Numbered from the stretch's first letter, positions 45,701-57,058 are shown. The stretch is 64,000 nucleotides of DNA from Asterias amurensis (GCF_032118995.1 NC_092656.1:12272761-12336760); one strand, 5' to 3'. Numbers and translations: made by a program. The notes: generated by a model not told the origin, from the sequence alone.

Positions 45701-48700
45701 AGCCGAGGTTTGAGAAAAGCCCTAAGTATGAGCTATGCAATATTGTAAGCCAGATCATTTTTCTCTCTACAGAATGTCGAGCAACCCATCACAAGTCTCT
45801 CATCCCCAAGACCAATTGACAAACCACAAAACTACAACGAGGATCACTCTGTCAGTCAAGATGAGACATACAATCTCATCCCTGATCAGCAGTCCCCACC
45901 ACCGCCATCGCCACGTCTTGGATTGAACATCAGTTCACCCGCACCCGTTCGAGTGTTAAACATCTGGCCCTTGGACGGTCCATTGGTACCCATCCAGCCG
46001 TTCCATCTGCCGGCAGAAGTGCATACTAACTCCAGCTTCGGGGCATGGCCTCCTGACCAGCCGCTGAATCTGCCCCCAGATAGATTTGACCTTCCTAGGC
46101 CATCGAGACGCCACAGCAATGGCTTGAGTGATGATGGTTTTGAGCTGATAAGGAGACCAAGGAGGCTGGATGATGATGCAGTGTCTACCGTTTCCTCCAG
46201 CAGCTCTGATGTATCTGGATTTGTGAATGTCAGACAACGGAATGGTAAGAAAAGGGTAATGCTGTGTGTGTATAGAGGTTTGAAGCTTTGCATGGTGTTA
46301 GGACGTACATGTACCATGTAATAACCCGATAGATTTATGGGTAACAGCCATACCCTCCCATCACTCAACAGCCCTATACTGGAAACTGGGTTGTGCGACA
46401 AGCGACTCATTTTTGTAGAGCCTGTCACATATGACATATGCATAAAGATAAGATCTTAGAGAAGTGTCCGTTCTGAGGAAAACCAGTGTTGAGTTACATG
46501 TATAGTAGAATCTCAACGAACAGAACTTCATCTGCCAGTCTGTACCAGCAAGTTGTTAATAAAGATTTAACGTAAACAAAATCCTTCAGAAATTTAATTT
46601 ATTTAAAAAAATATACATCTGAAGAGATGGGTGCCGTGCTTTTAAGACACTGGACACTATTGGTAATAGTCAAAGACCAGTCTTCTCACGTGGTGTACGT
46701 TATCTCAACAAACATCACAAACCTGTGAAAATTTGAGCTCAATTGGTCGTCGAAGTTGCGAGATACTAATGAAAAAAAAGCACCCTTGTCACATGAAGTT
46801 GTGTGCTTTCAGATGCTTGATTTCAAGACCTCAAAAACCTAACTCTAAGGTCTTGAAATCAAATTTGTGAAAAATTACTTCTTTCTCAAAAACTTTGTCA
46901 CTTCAGAGGGAGCTGTTTCACACAATGTATTATACTATCAACAGCTCCCCAGTACTCGTTACCAAGTAAGGTTTTCTGCTAATAATTATTTTGAGTAATT
47001 ACCAATAGTTTCCAACCCTGCCTTTAAAAGAAACATACATACATCTGAATATATGGGTGCCTTGCTATTAAGGCTGTAGGTAACCTGTCCTTCCATGAAG
47101 AATATTATTTGCGTTTACCCTGACACACTCATGTGTGTAATAAGCACTGTTTGCTCAGTACTTTCCCAGAGTCATGTTAAAAAAAAAAAAAAGCATTACT
47201 CTGGTGGGAGTCCAAACCACAATCTTTGCCATTAGATTGCTCGGTAATAATAATAACAATAGCCAGTTTTTATAAAGCGCTTTTCACACCCGAAGGGCGT
47301 CCCAAAGCGCTTCACATTATTACCCCTGGTCACTGGGCCTTAATTCACTCCTTAAACCATCTCAGCTCCCTGGTGAGGAGTATACAGCCTGTGCAACATT
47401 AATATGTGCTACTCGGCTAAATCAATCACAAGAACCATCTCTGCCCTCACAGGTACCCAATTACTCCTGATTGGAGAGAAGCAATTATAGTTAAGTGTCT
47501 TGCTCAGGGACACAAGTGTCACGACCAGGAGTCCAACCCACACTCTGCTCAACAGAAGCACCAGAGCTTGAGTTCGTTGCTCTTATTTGCTCAGCCACTA
47601 CTCCCTAATGTAGCTAGAGACAGTTCATGGGCACCGCAACAAGCTAATATTTATGCCTCTTCTTTAATCCTCATAGCACCCTCTCTATCCCGCTCTGTCA
47701 GCCATCATCACAGTGACTTTGATGATGAGAACCTCTCCAACTTCACGGACGGCTCGGAGGACAGTCTTCCCGCCAACATGATGATACCAAGTCGCAAGTC
47801 TGGGGTGAGACAGTATAAGCACAGCAGAGATGAGGGGTTCAACGCTACACTGGATTGGTTGGTCTTTATGGTGTTAATCACTGGTTTGGCACTTGGCATT
47901 GGACATTTCATTGGTGAGTGAATGTTAGGCCATGCTTGCATGTAAAAAGCACGCATGATATTCTTCGTACTTTATTTTGATTTCAGTTTGTTTTGTTTTC
48001 CATTGGAAACATTTTGCTTTAGGGCCTGAAAAGTGTATTGAAGCTCACACAATGCGTAATATGTACTGTAGGTCAAGCGGCCTAGGGCGGTGGACCCAAG
48101 TTCTGTTAGTTTACAGAAAGTGGGTTTGATTTTTGGCTTAGTCAGTCATGACACTTGTGTCCTTGGGCAAGACACTTATACCACAATTGCTTCTTTCCAC
48201 CTGGAGTACAAATAGGTACTAGCAACAGTAACTTGAGATGGACTGGCATTCTGTCCAGGGGGAATACAAATATTTTCAGTCGTTAATAACAATGAAACAG
48301 GGTATAAACAATGGCGTGAGGAGCCATATTGTGTATACAAGTTCAGTGCACAGAGTTAAAGGCAGCGGACACTATTGGTAATTACTCAAAATAATTATTA
48401 GCATAAAACCTTTCTTGGTGATGAGTAACGGGGAGAGGTTGATGGTACAAAACATTGTGAGAAACGGCTCCCTCTGAAGTGCCATAGTATTCGAGAAAGA
48501 AGTAATTTTCCACAAATTGAATTTCAAGACCTCAGACTTAGAACTTGAGGTCTTGAAATCAACCATCTGAAAGCACACAACTTCATGTGACACGGGTGTT
48601 TTTTCCTTTCATATTATCTCGCAAGTTCGATGACCGATTGAGCTCAAATTTTCACAGGTTTATTATTTTATGCATATGTTGAGATTACACTAACTGTGAA

Positions 48701-51700
48701 GGCTAGTCTTTGACAATTACCAATAGTGTCCACTGCTTTTAAACATGAGAAATGTTTGTTTTTGTCATTGTAGCTCTTCATTTGGTTAGTAATTGTAAGT
48801 AATCTACGTATCATCCAAATCAAATGATCGGTTGAATTGTTTAATTTGTTTTTGAATGCAAATAATTTGTTGAAGGATTTTAACTTATTGATTTGATAAG
48901 AACCATCAGAATGACAAAAATCATTTAAAAATGATTTGTCGCAAATTTGATCTTGTGAAAGAACTTTTTTTTTTAATTGCGCTACAGGCAGGCTATACTT
49001 TTGGTAATTGTCAAAGATCAGTTTCCTAACTTTGTGTATTCTAACTGAAGCATACAATAACAAATCTGTGAAAAATTTTGCTCAATTGATCATCGAAGTT
49101 GCAAAACAAAATAAGGAAAAAAAAAAAAAACACCCTTACTGCATAGAATTATGTGCTTTCAGATGCCTTACAATTCAAGTTTTGGGGTGAAGAGCACTGG
49201 AGAGATGTTGAACTGCATTACTTCAAAAGATGTTTCCAACAATGTTTTGTACTACCAACATCTCTCCAGTGCTCGCAACAAAGTAACTTTTATGGTCATT
49301 ATTTTTAGGGATTCATTACCTCCCTTTAAACATCTGTTGTGATTCTGTCTTGCATCTAGGTTCCTCACAAGAGATGGCCTACCAGCACTCCATGAACACT
49401 GGACAAGTACAGCGTCTGCGTGAACTCCAGGACGACCTCGTGACCTGCCTGGATCACAGCACAGGTCCCAACAATAAGATCGCCATCACCGCAGAGAGCT
49501 CGTCTCCAGCGCTTCAGGCCATCAGGCTGATGGAGAGCCTCAACTCAAGAATCCTCGCCGACAAAGACCCAGAGCAACAGCTTCTTCTTGAGCAGGAGGT
49601 AGGTCAGGAACAAGACACCATCAGGCAGGGCGAACCTGGAGACGGAACGTTGCATTTGACTCAGACTGAGAGAAGGAGACCAAGTGAAGAGAAATCCGAG
49701 GAGGGGTTGATACTCTCCTTCTTAGGTGAAGTGGGTACGGGTAAGGATGTAGTAATGGATCCCGAGTCAAGTGTAGATTTACATACCAGTTTGTCAGATG
49801 ATAATAGGCAATTGATTGAGCCTTCTAACGAGAAGGAACAAATACTACTTGAGGTTGCAAAAGAAGACGCTGATAATTTGGTTGTCGGGTTACAATCTGA
49901 GAAGGGTTTTAACGATGATCAAGAGGGGCTCATTGAGGATCCTGTAATCTCCTTGGTGTCCGGCCAGCTTGATGATGGACGTGATGAGGAGAAAGACACT
50001 CAAAATATGACAAATCGTGATGTTTTACAGGTTTTGAAGAAGTCAACTGAGGTTAGCATTATGCATGAGCAGGATTTAAGTGTTGACAAGGTTGTAGTGG
50101 GTAGTCACAGATTGGAGAGAGGATTGGAAGAGGAAAAAACCGACGCAGCTGAGGTTAGCATTATGCATGAGCAGGATTTAAGTGTTGACAAGGTTGTAGT
50201 GGGTAGTCACAGATTGGAAAGAGGATTGGAAGAGGAAAAAACCGACGCAGCTGAAGTTGAGATAGAGAATGACTTACAGGGGAAGGATGAGCTTGAAGAG
50301 GATGAAACCAACGCAGCTGAAGTTGAGATGGAGATTGACCTACACGGGAAGGGCGAGCTGGAAGAGGATGTCAAGTCCGCCAGCGAAAATGACATCTCTC
50401 CTGAATTATCCAGTACGGAGTATGAATCAGCAACAATCAAAGCCCTGAAACAGAAGATGGAACAAATGGAAGAGAGAATGGACAAGGTGCTCCAGACAGC
50501 AGAACACTGGCAACAGATGATCGAGGACTTGAAGAAAGATGGAAGCTCAAGAGATGATGAGGGCCAAGACACAAGTCAGTCATCTGAATCCTCAGACAAG
50601 GTTAACGACAACCACCCTGATGATCAAACTGAAACGCCAGAAGACCCCCTTGCTGGAATAGCGGCCGCATTTGAGCGTATGTTGCCAGGTTTCCTCCACT
50701 CCGAACATGAAATTGATTTTCTGGCATATCTCAATCAAACGGAAGCTTCAGTGAAGTCATTCTTTGTCAGTGAGGATCAAAACAAATCAGGTTCATGGTC
50801 GGAGGCGTTTTATACCAAATTAGAAGCTTTAAAAGCCTTTCCAGAATCAGATGAAGTCCAAAAAGTTCTCAACAACACTAAACTCTTTGCAGAGCACCTA
50901 TCAACAGAGATTGAATCAGTCACAGAATCTCTGAAGAATCGATCAGCTCGGCTTGTTGAGGAGCATAACATCACAGTAGAGGGTCTTGGTGAGCGAGCCA
51001 ATGGTGCCTGGACAAAACTGAAAAACATCACCTCGGACGTCCTAGACTACAACAAGAAAGTCCTCTCAGGTGTTGGTGAACGCCTAACTGACACTCTACA
51101 CACTGTGGAAAACATCTCAGCCGAAACAATAGCCAAACATAACATCTCTCTGACTAATGTGGGCAAGATGGCCGAACAGGTCTGGGGCTCCGTCAAAAAT
51201 TACTCAAGCCGTGTAACTGATGGCATTCTGAACGCAACGACAACGGGAAAGTCTGAATCTGAGCCTTCGAAAGAAAAGAGTGGGTTCGGTCAAACGGTCA
51301 AAGATGCTTGGAGTACAGTGAAGAACTACTCCAACGATTTTACGAAGAAGCAAAATTTGTCCATATCAGGACTGAGAGATCAAGTTAAAGCTGCATGGGG
51401 AAAAGTCAAGAATACTTCAGCACAAGTCCTTGAGGATATTTCTGATTCAAATCTGGCTGGAAAATTTAAAGAGGGCGCAAAGAAGCTCGGAGAGAAGGTT
51501 GAAACGACTTTCAGATCAGTGAAGGATAAGGTGAAGAGATTTCACAAAAAAAAGGTTCGCCATGGGAAGAAGCAACATTCTCAAGAGCGCTCTAAGCATC
51601 ATCGGCATGAGAATCATTTCAGAAAAACCAGTAGGAATGCGAAGAGGGATTTCCCTAAGGAAAGACATAGCCACGGCTCTGGAAAATCTCATCGGCATCA

Positions 51701-52940
51701 GCATCAACATAGAGAAAGGCACCACCGTCACAGAGAAAGGCACCATTTGGACATTGAGGAAACGACAGCATCATTTGATGATGATCACGAGCAATATGAA
51801 GGGGAATACTCAGTGCCTGTACAACAGCACCATCAGAAGCCTGAACGTGACAATGACCCGATAGAGGCATCGCATCCAGATCAAGGCGACGGCTTTCGTT
51901 TTTCCTCCCCACAAGGACCACAGTGGGTGCTTCCTTCTCACGGTAAAACCAAATCTCAAAAAAAGAAAATTTTGAAGGTTAAGACAACATCACAAATAAG
52001 GTTAACAGAGAAGCATCAATCTGTTCCGTCTAGAAAACAATCAATGAAATCTGGTGACTCCATCGATCAAAAGCAGAAGGATAAAACTAGACAGGAAGTT
52101 CCCCGGGACGACCCAAGACAGCCCTTCAATATCAAAGACTTTCCCCAATTTGATTGCAAAGGGAAGAAGATTATAGAGCCAAAGTGGGAGGATCTTTTTG
52201 ACTGTATGGACATGCACTGTAAAGGAGATGAAAAATGCATGCAAAGCCAGCGCAAAGATGCAGCCAGGCTCTATTCAGAGCTCCTGGACTACCAGGACTG
52301 GCTTAAAGACCGTCACCTCAAGAAGGATGTACGGGAGTTGAAGGACTTCCTTGAGGAACTTGGAGAGTTTCTCAGCGAGACAGACACAGATGACGAAGAC
52401 TTGGATGAGCTGAAGGACGAATTCGGTGAAATGGTACAAGACATGGAGGAGAGGGCTCTTAAGCGACAGCGGAAGAGTCATAAAAAGTCACAAGATAAGA
52501 AGCTGCGAAATGTTAAACTCACAATTGACGATGACAACAGTGTTGGTAGCGAGACAACTGGAAACTCCACCATCGTCATCGACCTCGATAGTCTCCCTCA
52601 GCAGAAGGAGTCCCAGACAGATCCATCATCTAAGTCATCTCCTGAGATGGAGAGGCGCAAGTACGCAGGACGCGGATACCAGAGCACAGACGACCAGGAA
52701 GATTGGTACCTCCAACGTGCCAAGGACAGGGAGGATCAGCGGAAGCCGCACGAGTCCAATCCGAGTAAGGAGGATAACTTCAACTGGTACCTGCATTGGG
52801 TTCAGGGTCGTATTGATGGACGGACTGGGGTGACGGTGTGGGACATGTACGAGTGGATCAAGGAGAGATACGTACTGAGAGAGGAACTGAGGAGGCATGA
52901 GATGGAGGATCACACTAATTGGTTCCTCCGAAGACCTTAA
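42649..52940 (+). CDS. CCPG1: CCPG1/PBXIP1-family ER membrane protein, probable ER-phagy receptor
   Basis: Six coding exons join in phase to 1752 residues (human CCPG1 about 757): 42649-42720, 43254-43956, 44889-45082, 45773-46244, 47677-47913, 49360-52940. The N-terminus is acidic and Ser-rich, with KGWTVLDG (W14-L17) matching human CGWTVI, the LC3-interacting region. A single membrane span (about 541-560, WLVFMVLITGLALGIGHFIG) matches human SMGFGHFYG. The C-terminal part, luminal in the family's type II topology, holds coiled coil, a 34-residue tandem duplication (about 790-857), another coiled coil, four W-x-x-[LV]-K-N-x-[ST] sequon repeats (1110-1246), a His-rich stretch (about 1290-1365), a Cys-containing helical domain (FDCMDMHCKG, about 1490-1600) resembling the CCPG1/PBXIP1 C-terminal domain, and three [DN]-W-[YF]-L units. 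Vertebrate CCPG1 recruits LC3/GABARAP and FIP200 to clear luminal aggregates; the same role here is inferred. It could equally represent the unduplicated CCPG1/PBXIP1 ancestor. Confidence 0.88.
43060..43206 (-). mobile_element. tRNA-derived SINE head, reverse orientation
   Basis: Reverse complement reads GTGACGTGGCTGAGCGGTTA with GGTTCGAATCC, a clear tRNA A/B-box pair. It ends about 50 bp before the acceptor of CCPG1-like exon 3. Confidence 0.7.
43254..43956 (+). CDS. CCPG1: CCPG1-like exon 3, acidic disordered region
   Basis: Acceptor CTCTTTCAG, donor GTTAGT, phase 0 to 1, residues 25-258. Acidic, Ser/Glu-rich, with no globular signature. It starts DSDDSSGSGSSSDFVDLGED: the S-D-F-V-D-L motif resembles the FIP200-interacting S-D-I-x-x-L motifs of human CCPG1. 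Confidence 0.88.
44345..44700 (-). mobile_element. SINE, reverse orientation
   Basis: Shares ACAACGGCTTTACGTCCCATC and GTATCGAACCCATACTCT with the 43.1 kb SINE, and a TATAGCGC tail. Confidence 0.6.
44889..45082 (+). CDS. CCPG1: CCPG1-like exon 4
   Basis: Acceptor ACTCATCAG, donor GTGAGA, residues 259-323. Contains SDSSEFERIEVDM (F282-x-x-I285), an acidic-flanked aromatic-x-x-hydrophobic motif. Confidence 0.85.
45560..45723. mobile_element. GC-rich foldback element in CCPG1-like intron 4
   Basis: Inverted arms of about 45 bp (CCTTTCTCAAACCCTGGCTT / AAGCCGAGGTTTGAGAAAAG), 50 bp before exon 5. Confidence 0.65.
45773..46244 (+). CDS. CCPG1: CCPG1-like exon 5
   Basis: Acceptor CTCTCTACAG, donor GTAAGA, residues 324-480. 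Pro-rich linker with DETYNLI (Y356), SDDGFELI (F446) and SDVSGFVNV (F473) motifs. Confidence 0.85.
46642..47027. mobile_element. MITE family A
   Basis: Diverged copy with TTAA ends in CCPG1-like intron 5. Confidence 0.75.
47236..47600 (-). mobile_element. tRNA-derived SINE, reverse orientation
   Basis: Reverse complement carries a B-box-like segment, CACTTGTGTCCCTGAGCAAG, and an AAAGCGCTTTATAAAAACTGG tail with TTATTATTATT. Ends just before CCPG1-like exon 6. Confidence 0.65.
47677..47913 (+). CDS. CCPG1: CCPG1-like exon 6, transmembrane segment
   Basis: Acceptor CCTCATAG, donor GTGAGT, phase 1-1, residues 481-559. Basic juxtamembrane region (SRKSGVRQYKHSR) and the membrane span ending ALGIGHFIG, shared with CCPG1. 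Basic residues before the span fit a type II orientation. Confidence 0.9.
48065..48275 (+). mobile_element. SINE fragment
   Basis: Shares ACACTTGTGTCCTTGGGCAAGACACTTATACCACAATTGCTTC with the body of the 31.6 kb SINE. Confidence 0.6.
48356..48742. mobile_element. MITE family A
   Basis: TTAA-flanked copy in CCPG1-like intron 6. Confidence 0.8.
48985..49331. mobile_element. MITE family A, degenerate
   Basis: Old copy (GGCAGGCTATACTTTTGGTAATTG ... inner core) ending about 30 bp before the acceptor of the giant exon 7. Confidence 0.55.
49360..52940 (+). CDS. CCPG1: CCPG1-like exon 7, entire luminal region
   Basis: A single 3.58 kb exon after TTGCATCTAG, residues 561-1752, TAA at 52938-52940. 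It is far more GC-rich and codon-regular than its surroundings. A possible AATAAA poly(A) signal lies at 52961-52966. An exon this long, holding all internal repeats, suggests growth by in-exon duplication. Confidence 0.93.
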
Positions 52941-53006
52941 ATATATACCAGCAATATCAAAATAAACGTGTCATCGGACACTCTTGAAACCCTTCATCTG
53001 TGCACT

Positions 53007-53345
53007 TTAAGGCACAGGACACCTTTGGTAACTGCCAAAGACCATAATTCTCACTTGGTGTATCACAGCCTATGCACAAAATAACAAACCTGTGAACATT
53101 TGGGCTCATTTTGGTCATCCCCAAAAAACACTTTTTGCACAAATTTGTATGCGTTCAGATGCCTGAGAAACACTTATGGCTCAAATTCAAAAAGTTTAGT
53201 GAGAAATTACCTCTTTCTCAAAAACTATGTAACTTCAGAGGGAGTTGTTTCTCGCAATGTTTAATACTATCACCACCAGCTCTCCATTGCTCGTTACCAG
53301 GTAAGTTGCTATGCTAATGTTTTTGACTTTGAGTGACAACCAGAA
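53007..53345. mobile_element. MITE family A, degenerate
   Basis: Diverged left end TTAAGGCACAGGACACC, right end lost; lies just after the CCPG1-like stop and possible poly(A) signal. Confidence 0.6.
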
Positions 53346-53576
53346 AAATCAACGTCAACTTGTTGACGTTTGTTAGTTTGGTAAATTGTTTGTTTTTGTT
53401 TCGTACCATTTGACATAATGACATACACATGTAATGTTTATCATCATCCAGTTTTATTTATTTCTTTTAGGGTCTGACTGTTGTTGGCTTTGATTTTGTT
53501 TTTGAAACTTCTTTGTTACTGACAACTGTGTTTGTTGATCTGAGACAATTTTGAAAACCATCATGGCCATGTGAAC

Positions 53577-53966
53577 TTAAAGGAACACGTTGCCTTGGAT
53601 TGGACGAGTCGGTCAAAACAAAAGCGTTTGTAACCGTTTTGTATATAATGCATATGGTTGGAAAGATGTTTTAAAAGTAGAATACAATGATCCACACAAG
53701 TTTGCCTCGAAATTGCGTGGTTTTCCTTCTACTGTGAGAACTAACACGGTCGGCCATTTATGGGAGTCAAAATTTTGACCCCCATAAATGGCCGACGTGT
53801 TAGTCGACGAGGTAAAAGGAAAACCACGCAATTTCGAGGCATGTTTGTGTGGATCATTGTATTCTACTTTTACAACATCTTTCTACCCATATGCATTTTA
53901 TAAAAAACGGTTACAAACGCTTTTCAAAGACCAACTCGACCGATCCAAGGCAACGTGTTCCTTTAA
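53577..53966. mobile_element. MITE family B copy 3
   Basis: 390 bp full-length palindromic copy with TTAA ends, downstream of the CCPG1-like gene. The identical length to copy 2 and few differences imply recent spread. Confidence 0.85.
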
Positions 53967-55879
53967 AAAGATTAAGAAAGCAATATCAGTATTAATCATC
54001 TCTCTCTTTCTTGATGAGGAAATAGTGTTTTACCACCAACAAGTGTCAGCAAATGATCGTATTGACACTAAAACGTAAGAAATTGTTTAAAGGGACATGG
54101 ACTTGTCAGTGGATGAACATTAATTGCAGGTCTTCACAATAACGTGACCGCATTTGTTCCTGCTTTCAAAATCCTTCCATGGGAAGGTTTGACCGAAAAA
54201 TATTCATCTGCCTTAAAAAATATAAAATATTTTGAAGGTAAATTAGTTAAATAAATAGTGGATATAGTGGATATATTCAGTTGTTTCTAAGCAGTTAATA
54301 TTTTATTTGTGGTGATTAACATGAATAGCTTTGTTTAATACAACGAAACATACTAATACAGTGCCATTTTATAAGCTTATGTTATTATGAGCTAATGAAA
54401 TTGTGAAATGGAAATACTAAATGGCAAAGCAACTAGAATTGTAACAGACAAAAATAAGTCAATAAAGGTTTGACACATAATATATTGACATTTTATGCAA
54501 TTTGTTCAGCATACTTCAAGGCTGTTACAAGCCTACAGACTTGACAATAAATTCACTGAAGACAGGTTAAATTTAAGTCAGCTTATTTAGCTTCGCTTGA
54601 AATCTTGCTTCCACCAGTTTGAAAAAGAAATAAAAAATCATTTGTTGTCCCATTGCTGGCAAACTCTTGCAGGGATTGGTACGTGATCAGTATGCAAATT
54701 AGGTATTTAATGTTTACCAAGCACAGTGAATGGTGGTTAGCAATGATTTGACTAATTTATTCATGATTTTTAATGCTTTAAATCTAACCACGCCCTTTTA
54801 TTTTTGAGGGTTTACTATAAGGCCATATCTTGCTAATGCTAGACATCGTTTCATCATTTTATAATTGCTTTATGTCATGTTAACCTGATTTATTTTGTCA
54901 GCTTCTTAAAATAAGGAGTAGGGATATTAATTTGCTGTAGTTTGTTTGGTAACTGTTAACGTGAGGTTTTGTTTTGTATATAAAAGTCAACAATATCTAG
55001 CATGTATAAAATGCATTGCAGGAAACTAACATTTAAATTTAGAAAAATCGAAAGTGTATGTTTACAATGGCGCTTTTAATGGTTGTTTTTACAATTATTG
55101 CGGGTGCTTTGCGTTTGCGCTCAGGGCTTTAGACGAGAGGGAACTGAAGCCGAATCTAAAGCGAAAGTCGTGGTTTTGAAAAGGTAGCTTTTCAATTCCA
55201 TCTGCATCAATACACAACACATGCACTAAGTGAGACTATAAATTACAAGGAAAATAATGTTCGAAGGGACTAATTTATTGTTTAAAATTAACAGGTGATT
55301 TTTGTACTGTGTATGGAAGTGACCTTTGTACGAAGTTGAATAGTAATCATCTCATAATTAATGTTATCAATTTTATCATTCATAATGGAGTTTGTATATT
55401 TTATTAGAAAATCAGAAAATGTTTTAAGAGTTTAGTAAAAGTGGTGTAGTTAAACTTTACTGGAAAAATAACACAATACTACGTTTTTTTTTTCTTTTTA
55501 ACTTCTAAGTTAAGTATTACACAATAAATACTTATGTTAAAATACCTTTAACGTAAAAAAAAAAAAAAAAACATTAAAATGATATTCAGAATGCATGTGA
55601 TTTTTGTTGTGTTATAATGCTCTGTTGATCATGTTTATGTAAGGGGCGCAATATAAGTTTAAATTTTTGTTATATTATTATATTTTTTTTTTTTTATATA
55701 TATATATTTTTTACGATCTTTGTTAGGTTTTATACCAGACAGCACACAGTCACCAACTAAATGTGTAGGGTCCAATTTAATAAGCAGTGAACATTTCTCA
55801 AACATTTGCTGCTGGAAAAAAAATGCCAAGCACCAGTCACTGATTGTGTATTTTGGAGCAGTGTTTTGTCTGGTACTCT

Positions 55880-56010
55880 TATTATGTATTTTTACCCATA
55901 CACTAGTGTGTGCAAAGCTCTGTCTACTCAGTACTTTCCAGAGTCCTGTGGAAAAAATCCACTGGTAGGCACATTTGACACTAGTGGGAGTCAAACCCAT
56001 GACTTTGCCA
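55880..56010 (-). mobile_element. SINE-like fragment, related to 47107-47232
   Basis: Both copies share TTTACCC...ACACT-TGTG, CTCAGTACTTTCC-AGAGTC and GGTGGGAGTC-AAACC (a reversed B box). Confidence 0.5.
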
Positions 56011-56530
56011 TGCTAAAAATAATAAATCAACAAGTAAAAACAAATAAACAAATTAAAAAATAAAAATAAAAAATCTAAAAAGAAAATTAATTTGATATAA
56101 TTTAAAAAATTAATACAAAATGAAGGCATTTTGAGCAGAACTGTAACAAGATAGCAAAAAAGAATCATGAAGAGCACGGTAAGCAACCAGAGAGAAATAA
56201 TGTATGAATGATATAATTTAGATGTTTTTGTAAATAATAGTTATTGTGAAAAGCTTGTTGTTATTTTCCCCAATTTTAGTTTTGTATTACAATATGTGGT
56301 ATTATATGCAGCTGCTTTTGTTTTTCTCTACTCCGAATTCTATATTTTACAGTTGTTTAATAAAATTATTGAACTCATACAAATAAGAGTGAAACGCGCT
56401 GATCATCCGTTGCTTTTGTATTGATACGTTTTACGTACAAATGCAATTGTGTAAGCTTTTGGGTTGAAGAAAATTGCTGTTAATATGTAAAATTTAAGTA
56501 GGATTTGAAACTTTGCATGGTGGAAATAAG

Positions 56531-56686
56531 ATATAGAAGAGTTTGCGGTAACACCATGTAATGACTATTCTCTGAATGAGTTGGGGTGGTTCTGAAAAGA
56601 ACCGTTGTTTAACGGTTATTTTCAGAACCACCCCAACTCATTCAGAGAATAGTCATTACATGGTGTTACCGCAAACTCTTCTATAT
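56531..56686. repeat. Near-perfect 76-bp-arm hairpin (palindrome)
   Basis: The left arm 56531-56606 is the reverse complement of 56611-56686 with one mismatch; loop GTTT. Starts ATATAGAAGAGTTTGCGGTA and ends mirror-wise CCGCAAACTCTTCTATAT. Confidence 0.92.
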
Positions 56687-56702
56687 ATGTATACTTTATG
56701 AA

Positions 56703-57058
56703 AAACGCTGGACACTATTGGTAATTTACAAAAACCAGTCTTCTCACTTGGTTTATAACATATGCATAAAATAACAAACCTGTGAACATTTGAGCTCAAT
56801 CGGTCGTCGAAGTTGAGAGATAATGAAAAAAGACACTCTTGTTCGAAGTTGTGTGCTTTCAATGCTTGTTTTGAGACCTCAAAATCTAATTCTGAGGTTT
56901 CGAAAAAAATAACTTCTTTCTCGAGAATTACGTTACTTCAGAGGGTACCGTTTCTCACAATGCTTAAAACTATCAATAGCTCCCCATTACTCGTTACCAA
57001 ATAAGGTTTTATGCTGATAATTATTTTGAGTAGTTACCAATAGTGTCCAGTGCCTTTC
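56703..57058. mobile_element. MITE family A
   Basis: Left end AACGCTGGACACTATTGG, right end GTGTCCAGTGCCTTT. Starts 17 bp after the 76-bp hairpin. Confidence 0.75.

Noticed and set aside
50207..50572. Ser-rich antisense frame in the CCPG1-like exon 7
   Set aside because: Antisense shadow of the Glu/Asp-rich coding sequence.
55659..56063. Frames around 55.7-56.0 kb as a 3' gene
   Set aside because: Overlap a SINE-like repeat and AT-rich simple sequence; no homology recognised.
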